From Cricetomys ansorgei (Eukaryota; Chordata; Mammalia; Rodentia; Nesomyidae), in contig JAMJFZ010003581.1 of NCBI GenBank assembly GCA_026225945.1, positions 3,624,501 through 3,688,500 of the forward strand: DNA of 64,000 bases, in the 5' to 3' direction. The notes beneath the pieces are model-generated. The model saw nothing but the letters and a program-made list of their open reading frames with translations, did not search any database and was not told the DNA's origin. The stretch's first letter is position 1. Each line of letters opens with the position of its first letter. This document shows, in pieces, positions 45,422 through 56,690 of the stretch. The position numbers and the translations under genes are program-made.

Positions 45422-46649
45422 TAGAGTTGTCATTTTGCCATGGAATTTAACTCATATAATTTCACATAGCGGTACAGCCAAGCACATAGTCTCTTCTAAG
45501 TGTGGGAACCAAGTAAAGCCATGAAAAGCCAGCTTGCTTTTCATGGACCTCATGGGGAAGGTGGGGAGGGGTGGATAGAAAACAACATGTCCCCGTGTTA
45601 TGAGATCACCAGCTCCCCAAGAGTCCCATGCAAGAAAAATTCTCAACTCATAATCCTGTCTTTCTCTTCCACTTGAATCTCACAGCTCAAGATGAGCCTG
45701 TCTAGTACGACGAGGCTCTTCACTTTGCATCCTGCTATTTCTGAAGAAGTTTGATAGCTCACACTGCCTCTTGATTGCTGAGGTGTGGAAACCTGGATTT
45801 CATTAACCATGGAGCTAAGTGAGATTTCATAGTCAACACCTGTATCCAACCTGTAGAGTCTGGTTGTATGCTAGCTGTGCCCTTTCCTCCCTTCCTCTGA
45901 TGCTATAATAAGAGGCTCTTCTGCAAACATCTTTAGAATTCCCACAGTTTCTGTGAGGTGCTGAAGCTCTGCCATTGTGTGTGCGCGATGCAGATGGCCA
46001 TATCGAGTATTTATTTACTTAGCGATAGTAGCAAACTTTTGTTCACCCAAGAGGGGGGCTCGAATGGAACCTCAGTGGCGTAAACACCAAGACACAACAT
46101 CTACAAGGCCATAGTAGTATGTGTTTACAACGGACTTTGATGGTCAGGAGACTCTCCTTTGACTCGCTGAGTGTTTCGTGCATGAGAAATTAGTTGGCTC
46201 CTGCTACACCAATTAGAATGGGTGTGATTTGCTGGTGTTTACACTAAGGATTCATAGGATTAAATTCCCAGTGGAAAGCTCTCTTGGTGTACTTTGCCCA
46301 AATGAAGTCATTTGCGTGCCTGAACAATTATTATTTTATCTCTCCTTAAAAACTCATTTGTTGTGAGTTGCTGGTTTAAAATAAGTGACAAGGAGAAAAA
46401 GATATTTTGAAACAGAAAATTAGTAGAATACTAGACTTAAGAGATTTTTTAAAAATAAGTGAGACAAAGTCAACATTTGTGTTCAACCTGTAGAGTCTGA
46501 TTATATGGTGGATATTTTGCCATATTTCATAGTCGGAATTTATAAAGGAATATTTAGTATCTTGCCTACAATCTCCCTCCTGTCCTAATTTAGCTATTCA
46601 GCTATTCTCTCCATCTCTGAGAACCAGTTATATTCAAAGCATCCTAGTT
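45422..46649. other. Cyp39a1 intron; conserved-looking AT-rich stretch at 46000-46380
   Basis: No transposon is recognised. 46000-46380 holds ATTA-type homeodomain words (acaccaattagaatgg), tgtttac and caattattattttat, with few simple repeats; see findings. Confidence 0.4.
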
Positions 46650-46996
46650 TTGGTTTCCAGAAGCAACTTGGGGAAGAATGTGTTTATTTCATCTTACAGG
46701 TTACAATCTTTCATTGAGGGAAGTCAAGGCAGGAACTTAAGGCAGGATCTGAAGCAGAGACCATAGAGGAACACTACTTACTGGCTTGTCCCCCATGGCT
46801 TGCTCAGCTAGCTTTCTTCTAAGGCCAGACCCACCTACATAGGGTCAGCACTGCCCACAGTGGACTGGGGCTTCCCACATCAATCGGGAAACACAAAAAA
46901 TGCCTACAGACACCAAGAAGTCAATCTGATGGAAGCCATTCCTCTTTGAGCACTTCCCAGGTGTGTCAGATTGACAACCAAAATTAGCCAGCACAC
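46650..46996 (-). mobile_element. rodent LTR (ERVL/MaLR-like)
   Basis: agaagcaacttggggaagaa, tcattgagggaagtcaaggc, ttactggcttgtcccccatg, gcttgctcagctagctttct and tcagattgacaaccaaaatt agccagcac are the reverse of the LTR type also present at 62390. Confidence 0.75.
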
Positions 46997-48711
46997 TAAG
47001 CCAACATTCACAGCCAATCTTTTCTCCTAACTGATCCTCATTCTTTTCCACCACTCAACATCTCTTGAATGGAATGTTAAGATAAGCATGTAACTGAGAC
47101 CATGCCCTACATGGTCTTAATTGATCCTGCCCCCAACCTTTTAACCCTTTATTAGGACCTTGTGGGCTGCATACAAATTCCTGAAGTATTAAGGGACAGC
47201 CTCAGGTGGGCACATGCTCCTTTGCAGGTTGCTTCTCACTAATGTCTGCAATCTTGCACTGAGCTTCTCTGTGCTGATGTCTGTTGGAGAAACTTGTTTC
47301 CAGTTATACTGTGTAACTTTAAAACAATTGTTTTGTACATTGTTGGGGGGAAGGACTGCCTAAGCCTTGGCAGTTTCCTTCCATCTGCAGGTGCTGGCTA
47401 GATGTACATCTGCGATTCCGATGTTTGATTCCTCATGATCTGCTCCTGCTCTCTGGCAGAGCCATTGTGGTTTAGATAGCTTGCACTCGGAGACCGCCAT
47501 GTAAAGAGCAAGGTTGTTGTGGAGGAATTCTTGTAGTCCCTCTCCCATAGTTCAGGAAACAAAGGGGGAACACTTCCCTTGGGCCTTGAGCTCTCATACC
47601 ATGAAGTTGATGTAGTTCAGCTGCTAAAGGATTGTGGGAGGAGACTAAGCTACAGGTTTCCTTCATTATGCAAATAGGCCTCTGGATGAAAGGGACAGAG
47701 GTTTATTTATTTTTTGCTTGTTTGGATTTTTTTTTTTTTTTGTATCAATAAAATACCTGAGGAGCTTCTGTGTCAATAAAAACACTTGAGATCAGGTAAT
47801 TGTAGCTCTGCTCTCTAGGATGGCACTGGCCATGACATGCGGTTCCCTTTGCTAAGGTCTGACAGGTTTTGTATACATGAAAATGTCTCCTCGTCTCTCT
47901 GGCTGGGCTCACACAGTAGCTCTTGGCTGCGGATGTCCCTTTTGCTTATTCCGTCTCCTTAACGTAGAAGTTCTTTGTTCCCTTCTAAGGCCACTTTTCC
48001 TGTGAGATCATCGAGATTCCCCTTCTAATTTCAATCTCCAGTAGGGTATCCAGGCACCCTTATTCTCCATTCCCACGTCCCTCTGTCAACACGAAGTGGT
48101 AACCTCATGATGGTTGAGAATATGGCTGTCGTATCCAAATCCCCAGAGGCATACAGGACACTGATTTACTTATAGAAAGAATTCAGTGAAGTCTGAACAT
48201 ACAATTTCTGTCTAAATAAGTTACTACTGATTGGTTGATTTGGGGCCGCATGGTCCTCTTTATTATACCTATTACCTTAATATACAAACAGGTATCTATC
48301 AGCATTAAAAGCTGCCAGCGAGGGCAGTAATAGTTCTCCTTGGGAACAATACTCATCAGGCAATTGCCCACCCCTGGCCCACGTTCCATGTTTCCTTGTA
48401 AACACTGCAGCCCTTGGCTTCAATAACTTGAAGCCAAAGAAGATGGTTATAAAAAAGGCCCTCCTGAGGATCTATGTAGAGGCCAGAAGAGAGTAACATC
48501 TAGTGTTTTCAGAAGAATTACATGAAACCCCCGACTAAAACTGTCTTTATAATGTGGACAAGCCGTTATCAAATAAAACAGCAACTAGATGAGCTCTTCC
48601 AAGCGCTTCCATTCTTGTGACGCGGTGGCATCTGTTTGATAGATTTCCGTATCTCTGTTCTCCCACCCACAGCCTCCAGCTGGGCGTAAAGACTGCTGCT
48701 CTAATAAATCA
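46997..48711. other. Cyp39a1 intron, unassigned; T-run at 47727-47741
   Basis: Mostly unrecognised. Two similar words lie in tandem around 47742-47790 (tcaataaaatacctgag and tcaataaaaacacttgag). An LTR of unknown family could be hidden in 47100-47700, but I cannot place its ends. Confidence 0.35.
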
Positions 48712-48727
48712 GACTGGCTGATTTATT
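48703..48727. repeat. perfect 10-bp-stem inverted repeat
   Basis: AATAAATCAG (48703-48712), 5-base loop ACTGG, CTGATTTATT (48718-48727). Confidence 0.9.
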
Positions 48728-48922
48728 GTATGGTCAATATGTGTTGATATATGATGTTATTGATATATTGATAGTATGTTATTGATATATATTGGTATAT
48801 AATATGTCGTTACTGACATATATGATATATATCAATTAACATATTGGTATCTGATATGCAACATATATGTTACTGATAGATATCTGTTATTGATATATGG
48901 AATATATATGCATATATATGAA
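48728..48922. repeat. AT-rich TGTTATTGATATA-type repeat
   Basis: Irregular tandem words (gttattgatatattg, gttattgatatatattgg, gttactgacatatatg, gttactgatagatatc) over about 190 bp. Confidence 0.8.
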
Positions 48923-49749
48923 GGAAACATCCTTTTCTGATTATGTAAATAAAGTTTCCTTTGGGTCTGATTCACCATTTTATGTCAACAACCTAGTCCA
49001 TGACAAACATCCGTCCCCAGGGAAACACCATGGACCAGTGCGCTAAGACTCAGGTCCTTGAAATCAGTTCTAAAGAGGAGGTTAGACTTTTCATGGTTGG
49101 CTAAGACTGAATTAAAATCATTTGGAAAGAGGTGTAAACTGTCAAGAGCATACTGATACTCTAAAACACACGGGAAAGAGGAATAGAGCGAAACTTATGT
49201 AAACATGGACTGAGATTACTTTTCTCATTATGTAGATGAATGACGTATTAAATTAAGAAATTACAATTTGTGAAATGTACGGGTTTTTTTTTAAAATGAT
49301 TTGTAATAATTTCATTGAGTGAGATTATTATACATAAGTGCCAAAATTTCCCCAACTGGGTTTTCCTCAATGAAGAAATGGGGCTTATTTAACGTATATT
49401 GTGACTCTCACAAGACAGAGAGCATGTCCGCCTTCCTCAGTGCCTATCCCTGGAAAAGAATTGTTCAGTATTTTTCTGGTTGGATAAATAATGCAAACAA
49501 TCCATTAAATGCTGGGCACTTGTACTAGAACAGGGAACTGCCCTGAAGAGAAATCCCAGATTAAACTAAACACGGAGGCAATGCACTATAAAAGGTGGCA
49601 AGGGGAAGGTTTCACAGGGCCAGAGCAACCGGATGGAGGACCGTGCGTCTACCTACTTCTGCTTACCTCCCAGCCAGCAATGACGTGGAACCATAAAAAA
49701 CATCTATGTCAGCATTGTGGCTGAGCAAATGTACATCATTGCTCTGTAA
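48923..49749. other. Cyp39a1 intron, nothing recognised
   Basis: Unique AT-rich sequence. Confidence 0.5.
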
Positions 49750-50135
49750 AAAGGTGGGCTATGCTATAGAGATAATTCAACTGCTAGGGCAGAACAAGGG
49801 CCCGAGTGTACTTCCCAGAACCTTCATTAAATACAGAGAGGGGGGAGGGAGAGAGAGGGAGAGGGAGAAGGAGAGGGAGGGGGGCCAAAACTCCAGCATA
49901 GGAACATGCACCTTTAACCCTAGTGCTGAAAAGTGAACACAGACAGATCCCTAGGACTCACTGGCCTGCATGACCTTTTGCAGACCAATGAGAGACCCTG
50001 TCACAAAGAAACTGTGGGTGGTACCTGAGGATCAACACCTAAAGTTGTACTCTGGCCTCCACACGTGTGCACATGCTCCTGAAGACATGCATCGCACACC
50101 CCTCCGATGGCATGCACACACTCTTGGTAGTGCTT
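49750..50135 (+). mobile_element. composite B3/B1-type SINE with (GGGA)n
   Basis: gagataattcaactgctagg, (GGGA)n 49838-49884, tgcacctttaaccctagtgc, gagagaccctgtcacaaaga and gtactctggcctccacacgt. Ends about 270 bp from the heme-loop exon. Confidence 0.65.
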
Positions 50136-50405
50136 TAAACTGCCCATTCACCAACCATGGAAGCAAGCCCTGATACGCTCCAGCACCAGCGGGCATACAA
50201 TGTTTTCCGATGAGGTCTCCTGTCAGAAGCCACCACGGACATTCCCACAAAAGACGTCTCACGCCACCACTGACCAACCAAACAAAAGGCACCCTCTTAG
50301 ATTTCCCTGTAGCTCAATCACAAATGGACTAGATGGCTGTGTGCTTCGCCCAAGCCTGTACTTTGCACACTCTCTGCATCAATGTCACCCAGCTGTCGCA
50401 CTGAC

Positions 50406-50494
50406 CTTCCAGGACACTGAAACTTGCCACCTCCAAATGCCATGAAGCAGTCCAAGAAAGCATGCTTATCTAAATTTGCCTCTTTCCAGCGTTC
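50406..50494 (-). CDS. Cyp39a1: Cyp39a1 exon with the heme-binding cysteine
   Basis: An 89-bp exon: 29 codons plus AG of a split Arg codon (phase 2 exit). It starts ERWKEANLDK, completing the PERW motif from the preceding exon. It contains FMAFGGGKFQCPG, the P450 heme loop FxxGxxxCxG with the axial cysteine at codon 27. The acceptor is tcttcccacag|gaa; the donor is aag|gtcagt, a weaker but valid GT donor. All catalytic-core residues expected here are present, which argues for a functional gene. A composite SINE ends about 270 bp downstream. Confidence 0.92.
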
Positions 50495-51329
50495 CTGTGG
50501 GAAGAAAACATTTTTTTTTCCTAAATCAGTCTTATATAAATAAGCTTAACTCTGCTTCTCTGGGCTAAGAATGAATCCGTACAGCTAATCCTCGCATACA
50601 AAGTTGTGGACTCCTGGGTCATTTTTTTCCCCAGCCTGTTATTAATATCAGACACAATTGTGGTTTTGAAACATGAACTTATAAACAAAAAAGGCTTACC
50701 AAGAATCCTATCAAGGAGCAAATGTAAATGACAACGTAAATCACCTACATAATCGACCTAAGAAGAAGAAGTCTATTTATAGTAAGGCCTTGGGCTTTAT
50801 CATAAAATTACTCATAATAATAAATCATGAGCAAGACACCGACACAGCTGCTTGCTGGAGGAAGCTTGGATGTGGGATGAATACATCTGGGTGCCATGTC
50901 TCCCAGACTTACCTAAAGGCAAGGAACGAGCTAAATGAACTCATAAGACCGCTCAGCCTGCAACTCCCCGAGTATATGAAGTAACAGATCACTGTTTTAA
51001 TTTGCTGTGTTTTTATTTTGTGGGCTCCTTGGAAACCAGGAAAAGAAGCAGTTGCCTAAGGAATACAAAATAAGGCTTCCAGCAGGACCAGGGGTTATTG
51101 ACTATCGTTTAAAATAAAAATTCATCTTCGAGGATGCTCATTCCACCCTCCTCTATCCGATCTGTAAAGGCAACATCTACATTGTAAATTGTACCGGTCT
51201 GTCACAGCCACAGCTACCAGGAAACTATGGCTGCCTAGTGGAACAGACTCGGTTAATTTTTGTATTCATATTCTTGGCCAGAAACACAAAAATTAGAAAG
51301 AATAATACGTATCGAAGTAGAGAACTTAC
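50495..51329. other. short Cyp39a1 intron, nothing else recognised
   Basis: 835 bp between the PERW-half exons, without an identifiable transposon. Confidence 0.6.
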
Positions 51330-51425
51330 AGGTTTGAATGATTCAGGTTCGGGAAAATATTTCGGATTTCTGTGTAGCCAGAATGGAGACAACATCAACA
51401 GATCGCCAGAAGGAACTGTGTGATT
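51330..51425 (-). CDS. Cyp39a1: Cyp39a1 exon encoding the beta region before the PERW motif
   Basis: A 96-bp exon of exactly 32 codons, phase 0 at both ends. It begins NHTVPSGDLL and continues with SPFWLHRNPKYFPEPE, ending FKP. This is the stretch after the K-helix in which P450s read P.GD....S...HR.P..FP.P..F.P. The final P begins the PERW motif, completed by the next exon. The acceptor is ttctattttag|aat and the donor is cct|gtaagt, both strong. A B3-type SINE starts only about 150 bp upstream of the acceptor, at 51573. It is too short to be found by an open-reading-frame scan alone. Confidence 0.9.
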
Positions 51426-51572
51426 CTAAAATAGAAAGATAAGCTTCCAGTAATTTATTTTGAAATACGATTTAAGGAAAGTTTGGGTTATTAAACACAA
51501 AGCTGCAACTATACCATGAAAAAGAGAGAGACATTTTATAGTAAATGTGAGAACTTAGCTGGCTCGATCATT

Positions 51573-51731
51573 CTGTGTGTGTGTGTGTGTGTGTTCCGGT
51601 GCATGTGTGTGTGCCATGGCACATGTGTAGCAGTCAGAGGACAACTCGTGGGAGTTGGATTCTGGGAATTGAATTTAGGTAACAGGCTTGATGGCAAGTG
51701 CCTTTATCTGCTGAGCCATCTCACACGGCCC
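51573..51731 (-). mobile_element. B3-type SINE
   Basis: (TG)n 51573-51592, agtcagaggacaactcgtgg, ttctgggaattgaatttagg and tatctgctgagccatctcac, reverse. Confidence 0.8.
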
Positions 51732-51962
51732 TAATGGTTTCGATGCAGGGTCTCTTGCAGAGCCTGGAGCTAATCATTCTGGCTGCACTTCTTGGCCAGC
51801 AAGTCCCTGGGACCTGCCTGTCTCTTTCACCCAGCACTGCAATAGTAGGGACTCGCTGCTACACCTGGCTTTGCATATGGATGCTGGGGATCTGAACTCA
51901 GGTCTTCACACTTGCAAGGCAAATCCTTTTACAAACCAATCGGTGCCCCTGCTCCCTGGATA
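51732..51962 (-). mobile_element. composite B3/B1-type SINE, truncated
   Basis: tgcagggtctcttgcagagc ctggag, gctacacctggctttgcata and gctggggatctgaactcagg tcttc in reverse, lacking the (TG)n arm. Confidence 0.6.
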
Positions 51963-52082
51963 AGTCACTCATGGTCCAAGGTGGAGATGACTAATTTCTC
52001 ATTTTGCTTATTAGTTACATGTACATACGTGTTTGATTCTAGAGAGGGGAACATGAGTTACATGTCAGCATTTTATTTTCTT

Positions 52083-52280
52083 AAAAATTTATTTTGATTG
52101 TGTGTGTGTGTGTTTCTGTACACGAGGAGTGCAGTACTGGGGACTCCAGAAAAGGGTGTCAGATTCCCCTGGAGCAGGAGTTGCAGGCAGTTGTGAGCCA
52201 CCATGTGGGTGCTGGGGACCAACTTGGGTCTTCTTCAAAAGCTGTACGTGCTCTTAACCACTGAGCCATCTCCGCAACCC
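52083..52280 (-). mobile_element. B3-type SINE
   Basis: aaatttattttgattgtgtg, cagattcccctggagcagga, tgtgagccaccatgtgggtg and cttaaccactgagccatctc, reverse. Confidence 0.85.
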
Positions 52281-52284
52281 TGAT

Positions 52285-52442
52285 TATTTTATTTTTAGTT
52301 ATGTCTCTGTGTGTATGTGTCTGTGTTTACATGCACATGAGTGCTTGTGACTACAGTGTGGCCGGAAGAGGGTATCAGATATTCTAAGTCTGGCATTGTG
52401 GGCTATTGTGAGCCACCCAGCTTGGGTGTTGGAAGCCAAACC
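52285..52442 (-). mobile_element. B3-type SINE, truncated
   Basis: tgtggccggaagagggtatc, a diverged core and tgtgagccacccagcttggg, reverse; lacks the tRNA-like end. Confidence 0.7.
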
Positions 52443-52469
52443 ACATAGGCAAGAGGCACACATACACAT

Positions 52470-52627
52470 GCATTTGTGCATATAGATATGTATCTATGTG
52501 TATACACATATATATGTATATATGTGTGTGTTATATGTGTATATGTATATATGTGTGTATCTATGCATAACACATATTTATGTGTGTATATATATGTGTG
52601 TGTGTGTGTGTGTGTATGTGTGTATAG
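52470..52627. repeat. (TG/TATG)n compound microsatellite
   Basis: About 155 bp of tgtgtatatatg-type words ending in pure TG. Confidence 0.95.
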
Positions 52628-53334
52628 CATGATGAATATCCAAAAAGAAGATCGATCACCACAACTCTTAGTATTATTAATAATTACTATAATTTACTAG
52701 CCAGCCATTGTTTTCTCTTATGCTTATTTTTAAAATAAAAATATTCTAAAATGAAATAAAATCAACAAAAAAGCATCCAAAAATATATAAAAAGAATCGG
52801 TAAGTACTGGTTGAGGAAGTACCCTCTGTCAATATCTGTGAACGTTCCGTCCCCCAGAGGCATGCACACACAACATATACACGCACACACCGCACATACC
52901 ACACAGCACATACCACACACACAACAACCAGGAACGTTATTAGAAAGGTGAAACGCCGGTCCAGTATTTGATTATCAGTAAATATAACTCGCATCAATAG
53001 GACAAACAAGGGGAAAGCACGCGGTCATATCAGTTGAAACAGAAAAGAAAAATCAGCACTGGTTTACGATGAACAGAACTCTCAGTAAAGCAGAAATAAA
53101 GTGTCGCGAACTTGACGAAGAGCACCTGTGAAAGTTCTGTACCCTGCGTGGTACCTAACGGTGAAAACGAAAGGCTTTGCCCTCTAGACCAGAACACTGT
53201 AGAACATCACTAGTAGTCGGCAGAGTGCTGGAAACCAAAGCCAGTGTGATAACATAAGAAAACAAGAAGACAAAAATAAAAATATTGCCTACATCGAAGA
53301 AATCGCCCAACACTACAAGCGTTCCTGGATGCGG
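52628..53334. other. Cyp39a1 intron; CACA-rich patch at 52858-52925
   Basis: Unique sequence apart from the short degenerate (CA)n. Confidence 0.5.
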
Positions 53335-53575
53335 GGCTGGGGATGTAGCTGGGTGGTAGCGCGCTAGCCAAGCACACGCAAGGTCCTGGGTAGAAAACCG
53401 ATAACCGAGACTTTAAACAACAGCGAAAGATCATATGTAAGCCAGAGAAGAGTGTGCCATGCCCATAATCCTAGTGCTTTAGACGCCAAGGCAGGGGGAT
53501 CACAAGTTCCAGGCCAGCCTGGGATACAGGTGTGCTCATTAGAATAAGACCTCGCTTCCACGCCCAGCCCCAAAT
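53335..53575 (+). mobile_element. B4 SINE (ID head fused to B1)
   Basis: ggggctggggatgtagctgg is a clear ID/tRNA-derived start with A and B box-like words. It is followed by gtgccatgcccataatccta, gccaaggcagggggatcaca and ttccaggccagcctgggata of the B1 half. Confidence 0.85.
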
Positions 53576-54096
53576 GACCATTTACGGAAGTTCTAAAATG
53601 AATGAAATATTAGAAAATGAATGAAATATTAGGAATAAATATTTTTTTTAATCTGCTTGCTTCAAAGAGCCATCGTGAAACCCACGGACGCAGAGACATC
53701 TCTATCAACCTAATGTTTACTTCCTTCACTAGAATGCAAATGGTGCTTAATGAAAGCTCAATAGGGATTATATCAATCCTTATTATATTATATTAATCAT
53801 ATATATAATATATATATTATAATTATATTAACATTCAGAGGACCAAACACATTTCACTGCTTCATTGCAACAAATGAGCTTCTCTCCGAGCACATTCACA
53901 GTTTGAAGTAATCAATAGATTAATTAAAGTAAAACTATCTAAATCCCAATGAAATAAAATGTTCAGGGGTCGGGGGGAGGTTTTAACTGTTACAAATTGG
54001 GATTTTCATCTCTTTTGTGTTCTACCGAAATCCTCCGGTATTAATCCAAAAACTCTAAAGCTGTGCATTAAATTTAAAAAAAAAAGTAAATGAGAC
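53576..54096. other. Cyp39a1 intron; (TATA)n-rich patch at 53770-53835
   Basis: AT-rich unique sequence. Confidence 0.5.
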
Positions 54097-54690
54097 TGTA
54101 GCAGTTCGCTACAATCTTTTGCCCTCGATTAAGGGAAAGAGAAAGGAAGGATAGAAAGAAAGAAATCTTCACTGATCTCGCAGGCGGCCTTGCTAGAGAG
54201 AGAGAGAGAAAGGAAGAGATCTTCACAGATCTTCTAGGCTGTCCTAAGCTTGGAAAGCAGGAGCTGACAGTGAGCCAGACTAGTCTCTCTGCTCACTACC
54301 CACAAACGATGTTCTTCTAAGCGATATCCAAAGAACCGACCAACCAACCGACAACCCACCCCAGCTCTCAGGGCTTTCAGCCCTTATACACTCTAAGGAA
54401 AAGTTCCCAGAAACCCAAGCGACAAGCAATTGTAAGGACAAGCCGCACACAATAAAACAGCTGCACAAAATCAGATCATAGCCACCGGTATCGAGCATTC
54501 CAGATCAAACTCACAATCATCCACCACACCTGGGAGGAGAACGAAAACATAGTCCAAATCCCATTTTGCGTTTTTAAGGAACCCAAAATAACAAAACTCC
54601 TTCCAAGAGTCCGGCTGCATGAGAGAATGGAGGGAATCAGTGTGGTCAGCCTGGGTAATAGGCCCTTGAGTCAAATAATCTCTTGTAAAA
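54097..54690 (-). mobile_element. probable solo ERV LTR (ERV2-like)
   Basis: On minus, a TATA-like agtgtataagggctgaaagc is followed by a (TTGG/TCGG)-rich start (ttggttggtcggttctttgg) and two related blocks (agatctgtgaagatctcttc, gagatcagtgaagatttctt) before the end gcgaactgctaca. This is the usual order of U3, R and U5. The family and the far boundary are uncertain, and no target duplication was found. Confidence 0.4.
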
Positions 54691-54838
54691 ATCTTGGTTC
54701 TGGTGACTGACTCCCAAACACGTAGTTACAGTCTGCCATGCACACAGACTTTAGATGGTGAACTGGAGACTTTCCCCCCAATTCTGTCCTCACTCTTCCC
54801 CTGGCCCCATGCCAAGCTGATGCCTGGAAGCTCTTTCT

Positions 54839-54868
54839 CCCCCCCCCCCCCCCCCCCCCCCCGCCCCC
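54839..54868. repeat. poly-C run (24 C, then GCCCCC)
   Basis: Twenty-four consecutive C on plus, so the Cyp39a1 pre-mRNA has 24 consecutive G. Confidence 0.97.
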
Positions 54869-54949
54869 ATGCGTTCACCTGCAGCCAGAAACCTTTCCCG
54901 GCCATTCGGAGGAATTTCTCTCACTTCCTGCTCCTGCTCAAAAGTACTC

Positions 54950-55475
54950 GTTGAGAATCAAGAGTGTGGAAGACAGGTGTCCACGGAGAGCACGCTAGAC
55001 ATATGTCTACACTCCACTTCCTTGTTGCGAGGCTCAGGGAACATCAGGGAGGAGAGAGGCAAGGGAGGTGCACTGTATCTTCTGGACACCCGGGCTGGCC
55101 CACTCAGGAGTTCCCCAGTAGCTGTGGTGCTTGCTCAGTTCTGCACAGGATTAAACCAGCATGGGATGGGGGAGGGGCCCGCGTCCCAACCCCTAGCTGA
55201 GGAGCTGGGTACTGCTGGTGGCTCCCAGGGGAAGAGGAGTCCACCTTCCTCAGGGCGTAGCCTCTGATGGGATAACCAGGCCCTATATGCTTGCCTATGT
55301 GAGTGCTACTAACTAGACTTAGTGACTGGTAACTGAAAAGAGAAGGCACTGAATTTGGATGGAGTCGTAGAATGGCATCTGAGAGGAGCTGGAGGAGGGG
55401 AGGAGGGGGTGAATGTGACTGAAATACACCATAGGCACATATAAAATTCTCAGAAGTGGATAAAATGTTTAGGAA
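54950..55475 (+). mobile_element. L1 3'UTR
   Basis: attaaaccagcatgggatgg, cccaacccctagctgaggag, ctggaggaggggaggagggg gtgaatgtgactgaaataca and ataaaattctcagaa follow the muroid L1 3' end. Antisense to Cyp39a1. Confidence 0.75.
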
Positions 55476-56004
55476 GAAATATTTGTTGAGTCACCTGACG
55501 AGAGCCCACTTGCTTGATTTAGGACAACGTTACGTAACTCCGACACAGGATCTCATGGGCAAATTTCTACTTGAAAGGTTAGACCTTAGCTAAAATATTT
55601 CCCAAAAGACAAGTCTCTCTGTTACTTAACATGCTGTACCAAGCTGTTTTGAGGGGTCATTAGAACTCAGGAAACTTAAGGACTCATACTAATATACAGT
55701 ATCAGAATTCATGTGACATTTTTCTTTGGAAAAATGGAATCTGAAAATTCACACGGAATCACAAAAGGCCCCAAATAACCAAATCAATCTTAACCAAAAT
55801 TAACAAAGCAGAGCACCGTGTGACCGGAAAGACAGTATAAATCTGCATTAATTGAAACAGCACAAGACCAGACATGCAAACCAATAGCCCTGAAACAGAG
55901 AGCCCTGAAATGAATCTACTCATTTATGGCCAGCTGACTTTTTATGCAGGTGCCAAGAATATTCAGTGGGGAGGATGGTTGTTAGGATAATTGGAAATCT
56001 GTGT

Positions 56005-56075
56005 GGGGGTGGGGGTGGGGGTGGGGGTTGGGGATGAAGAAGGAGGAGGAGGAGGAGGAGGAGAAGGAGGAGAAA
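56005..56075 (+). repeat. (GGGGGT)n followed by (GGA)n
   Basis: Five G-runs of 5,5,5,5 and 4 separated by single or double T (56005-56032), then GGA triplets: a textbook G-quadruplex motif on plus. Confidence 0.95.
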
Positions 56076-56400
56076 TTAGGTTCTTATCTCCTACAGTATA
56101 TAAAAATCAGCTCAAATGGATTAACCTAGAGAGTGTAAAACTGCTAGAACAAAATTCAGAGGAATACCTCCCTGATACTGATCTGGGAAATCAGACCAAC
56201 AGTATCACTCTAAACTAAGATCCCTCTAGTCAATTAAGGAAGGCTCAGCTAAGTGAACAGACAGCCCGTGGGATGGGAGGAGATAGTTGTGACGATCACA
56301 ATACAAGCACCTTAAACAACTCCATTTAAGAACAAGAACAGATCTAAAAAAAAATAGGCAAAGAGCTAAACAGTTGCTTCTTAAAAGAAGACCCAAGACT

Positions 56401-56620
56401 CGCCTGGAGAGATGACTCAGCAGTTTGGAGTGCTCACTGCCCTTCTAAGGAACCCCAGTTTAGTTCCCAGCACCCCATAAAGAGCAGCTTACAACTGCCT
56501 GTAACTCCAGCTTCAAGGAGCCTGACAGTTTTTCCGGCTTTCAAGTCTCTGAACTTACCTATGTACATGACCACGCCCCCAATACACACAGACACGGACA
56601 TGGATACAGACACAGACAAG

Positions 56621-56665
<45 letters not shown>

Positions 56666-56690
56666 ACTCATAAAAATAAAAATATTTACT
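56401..56690 (+). mobile_element. B2 SINE with (CA)n tail
   Basis: cctggagagatgactcagca, ggaaccccagtttagttccc agcacc and aactgcctgtaactccagct, (CA)n 56622-56662 and cataaaaataaaaat. An aaagaagac word occurs both just before (56384-56393) and just after (56692-56700) it, the likely target duplication within the L1. Confidence 0.9.

Noticed and set aside
53335..53410. tRNA gene
   Set aside because: The tRNA-like sequence is the ID head of a B4 SINE, not a folded, intact tRNA.
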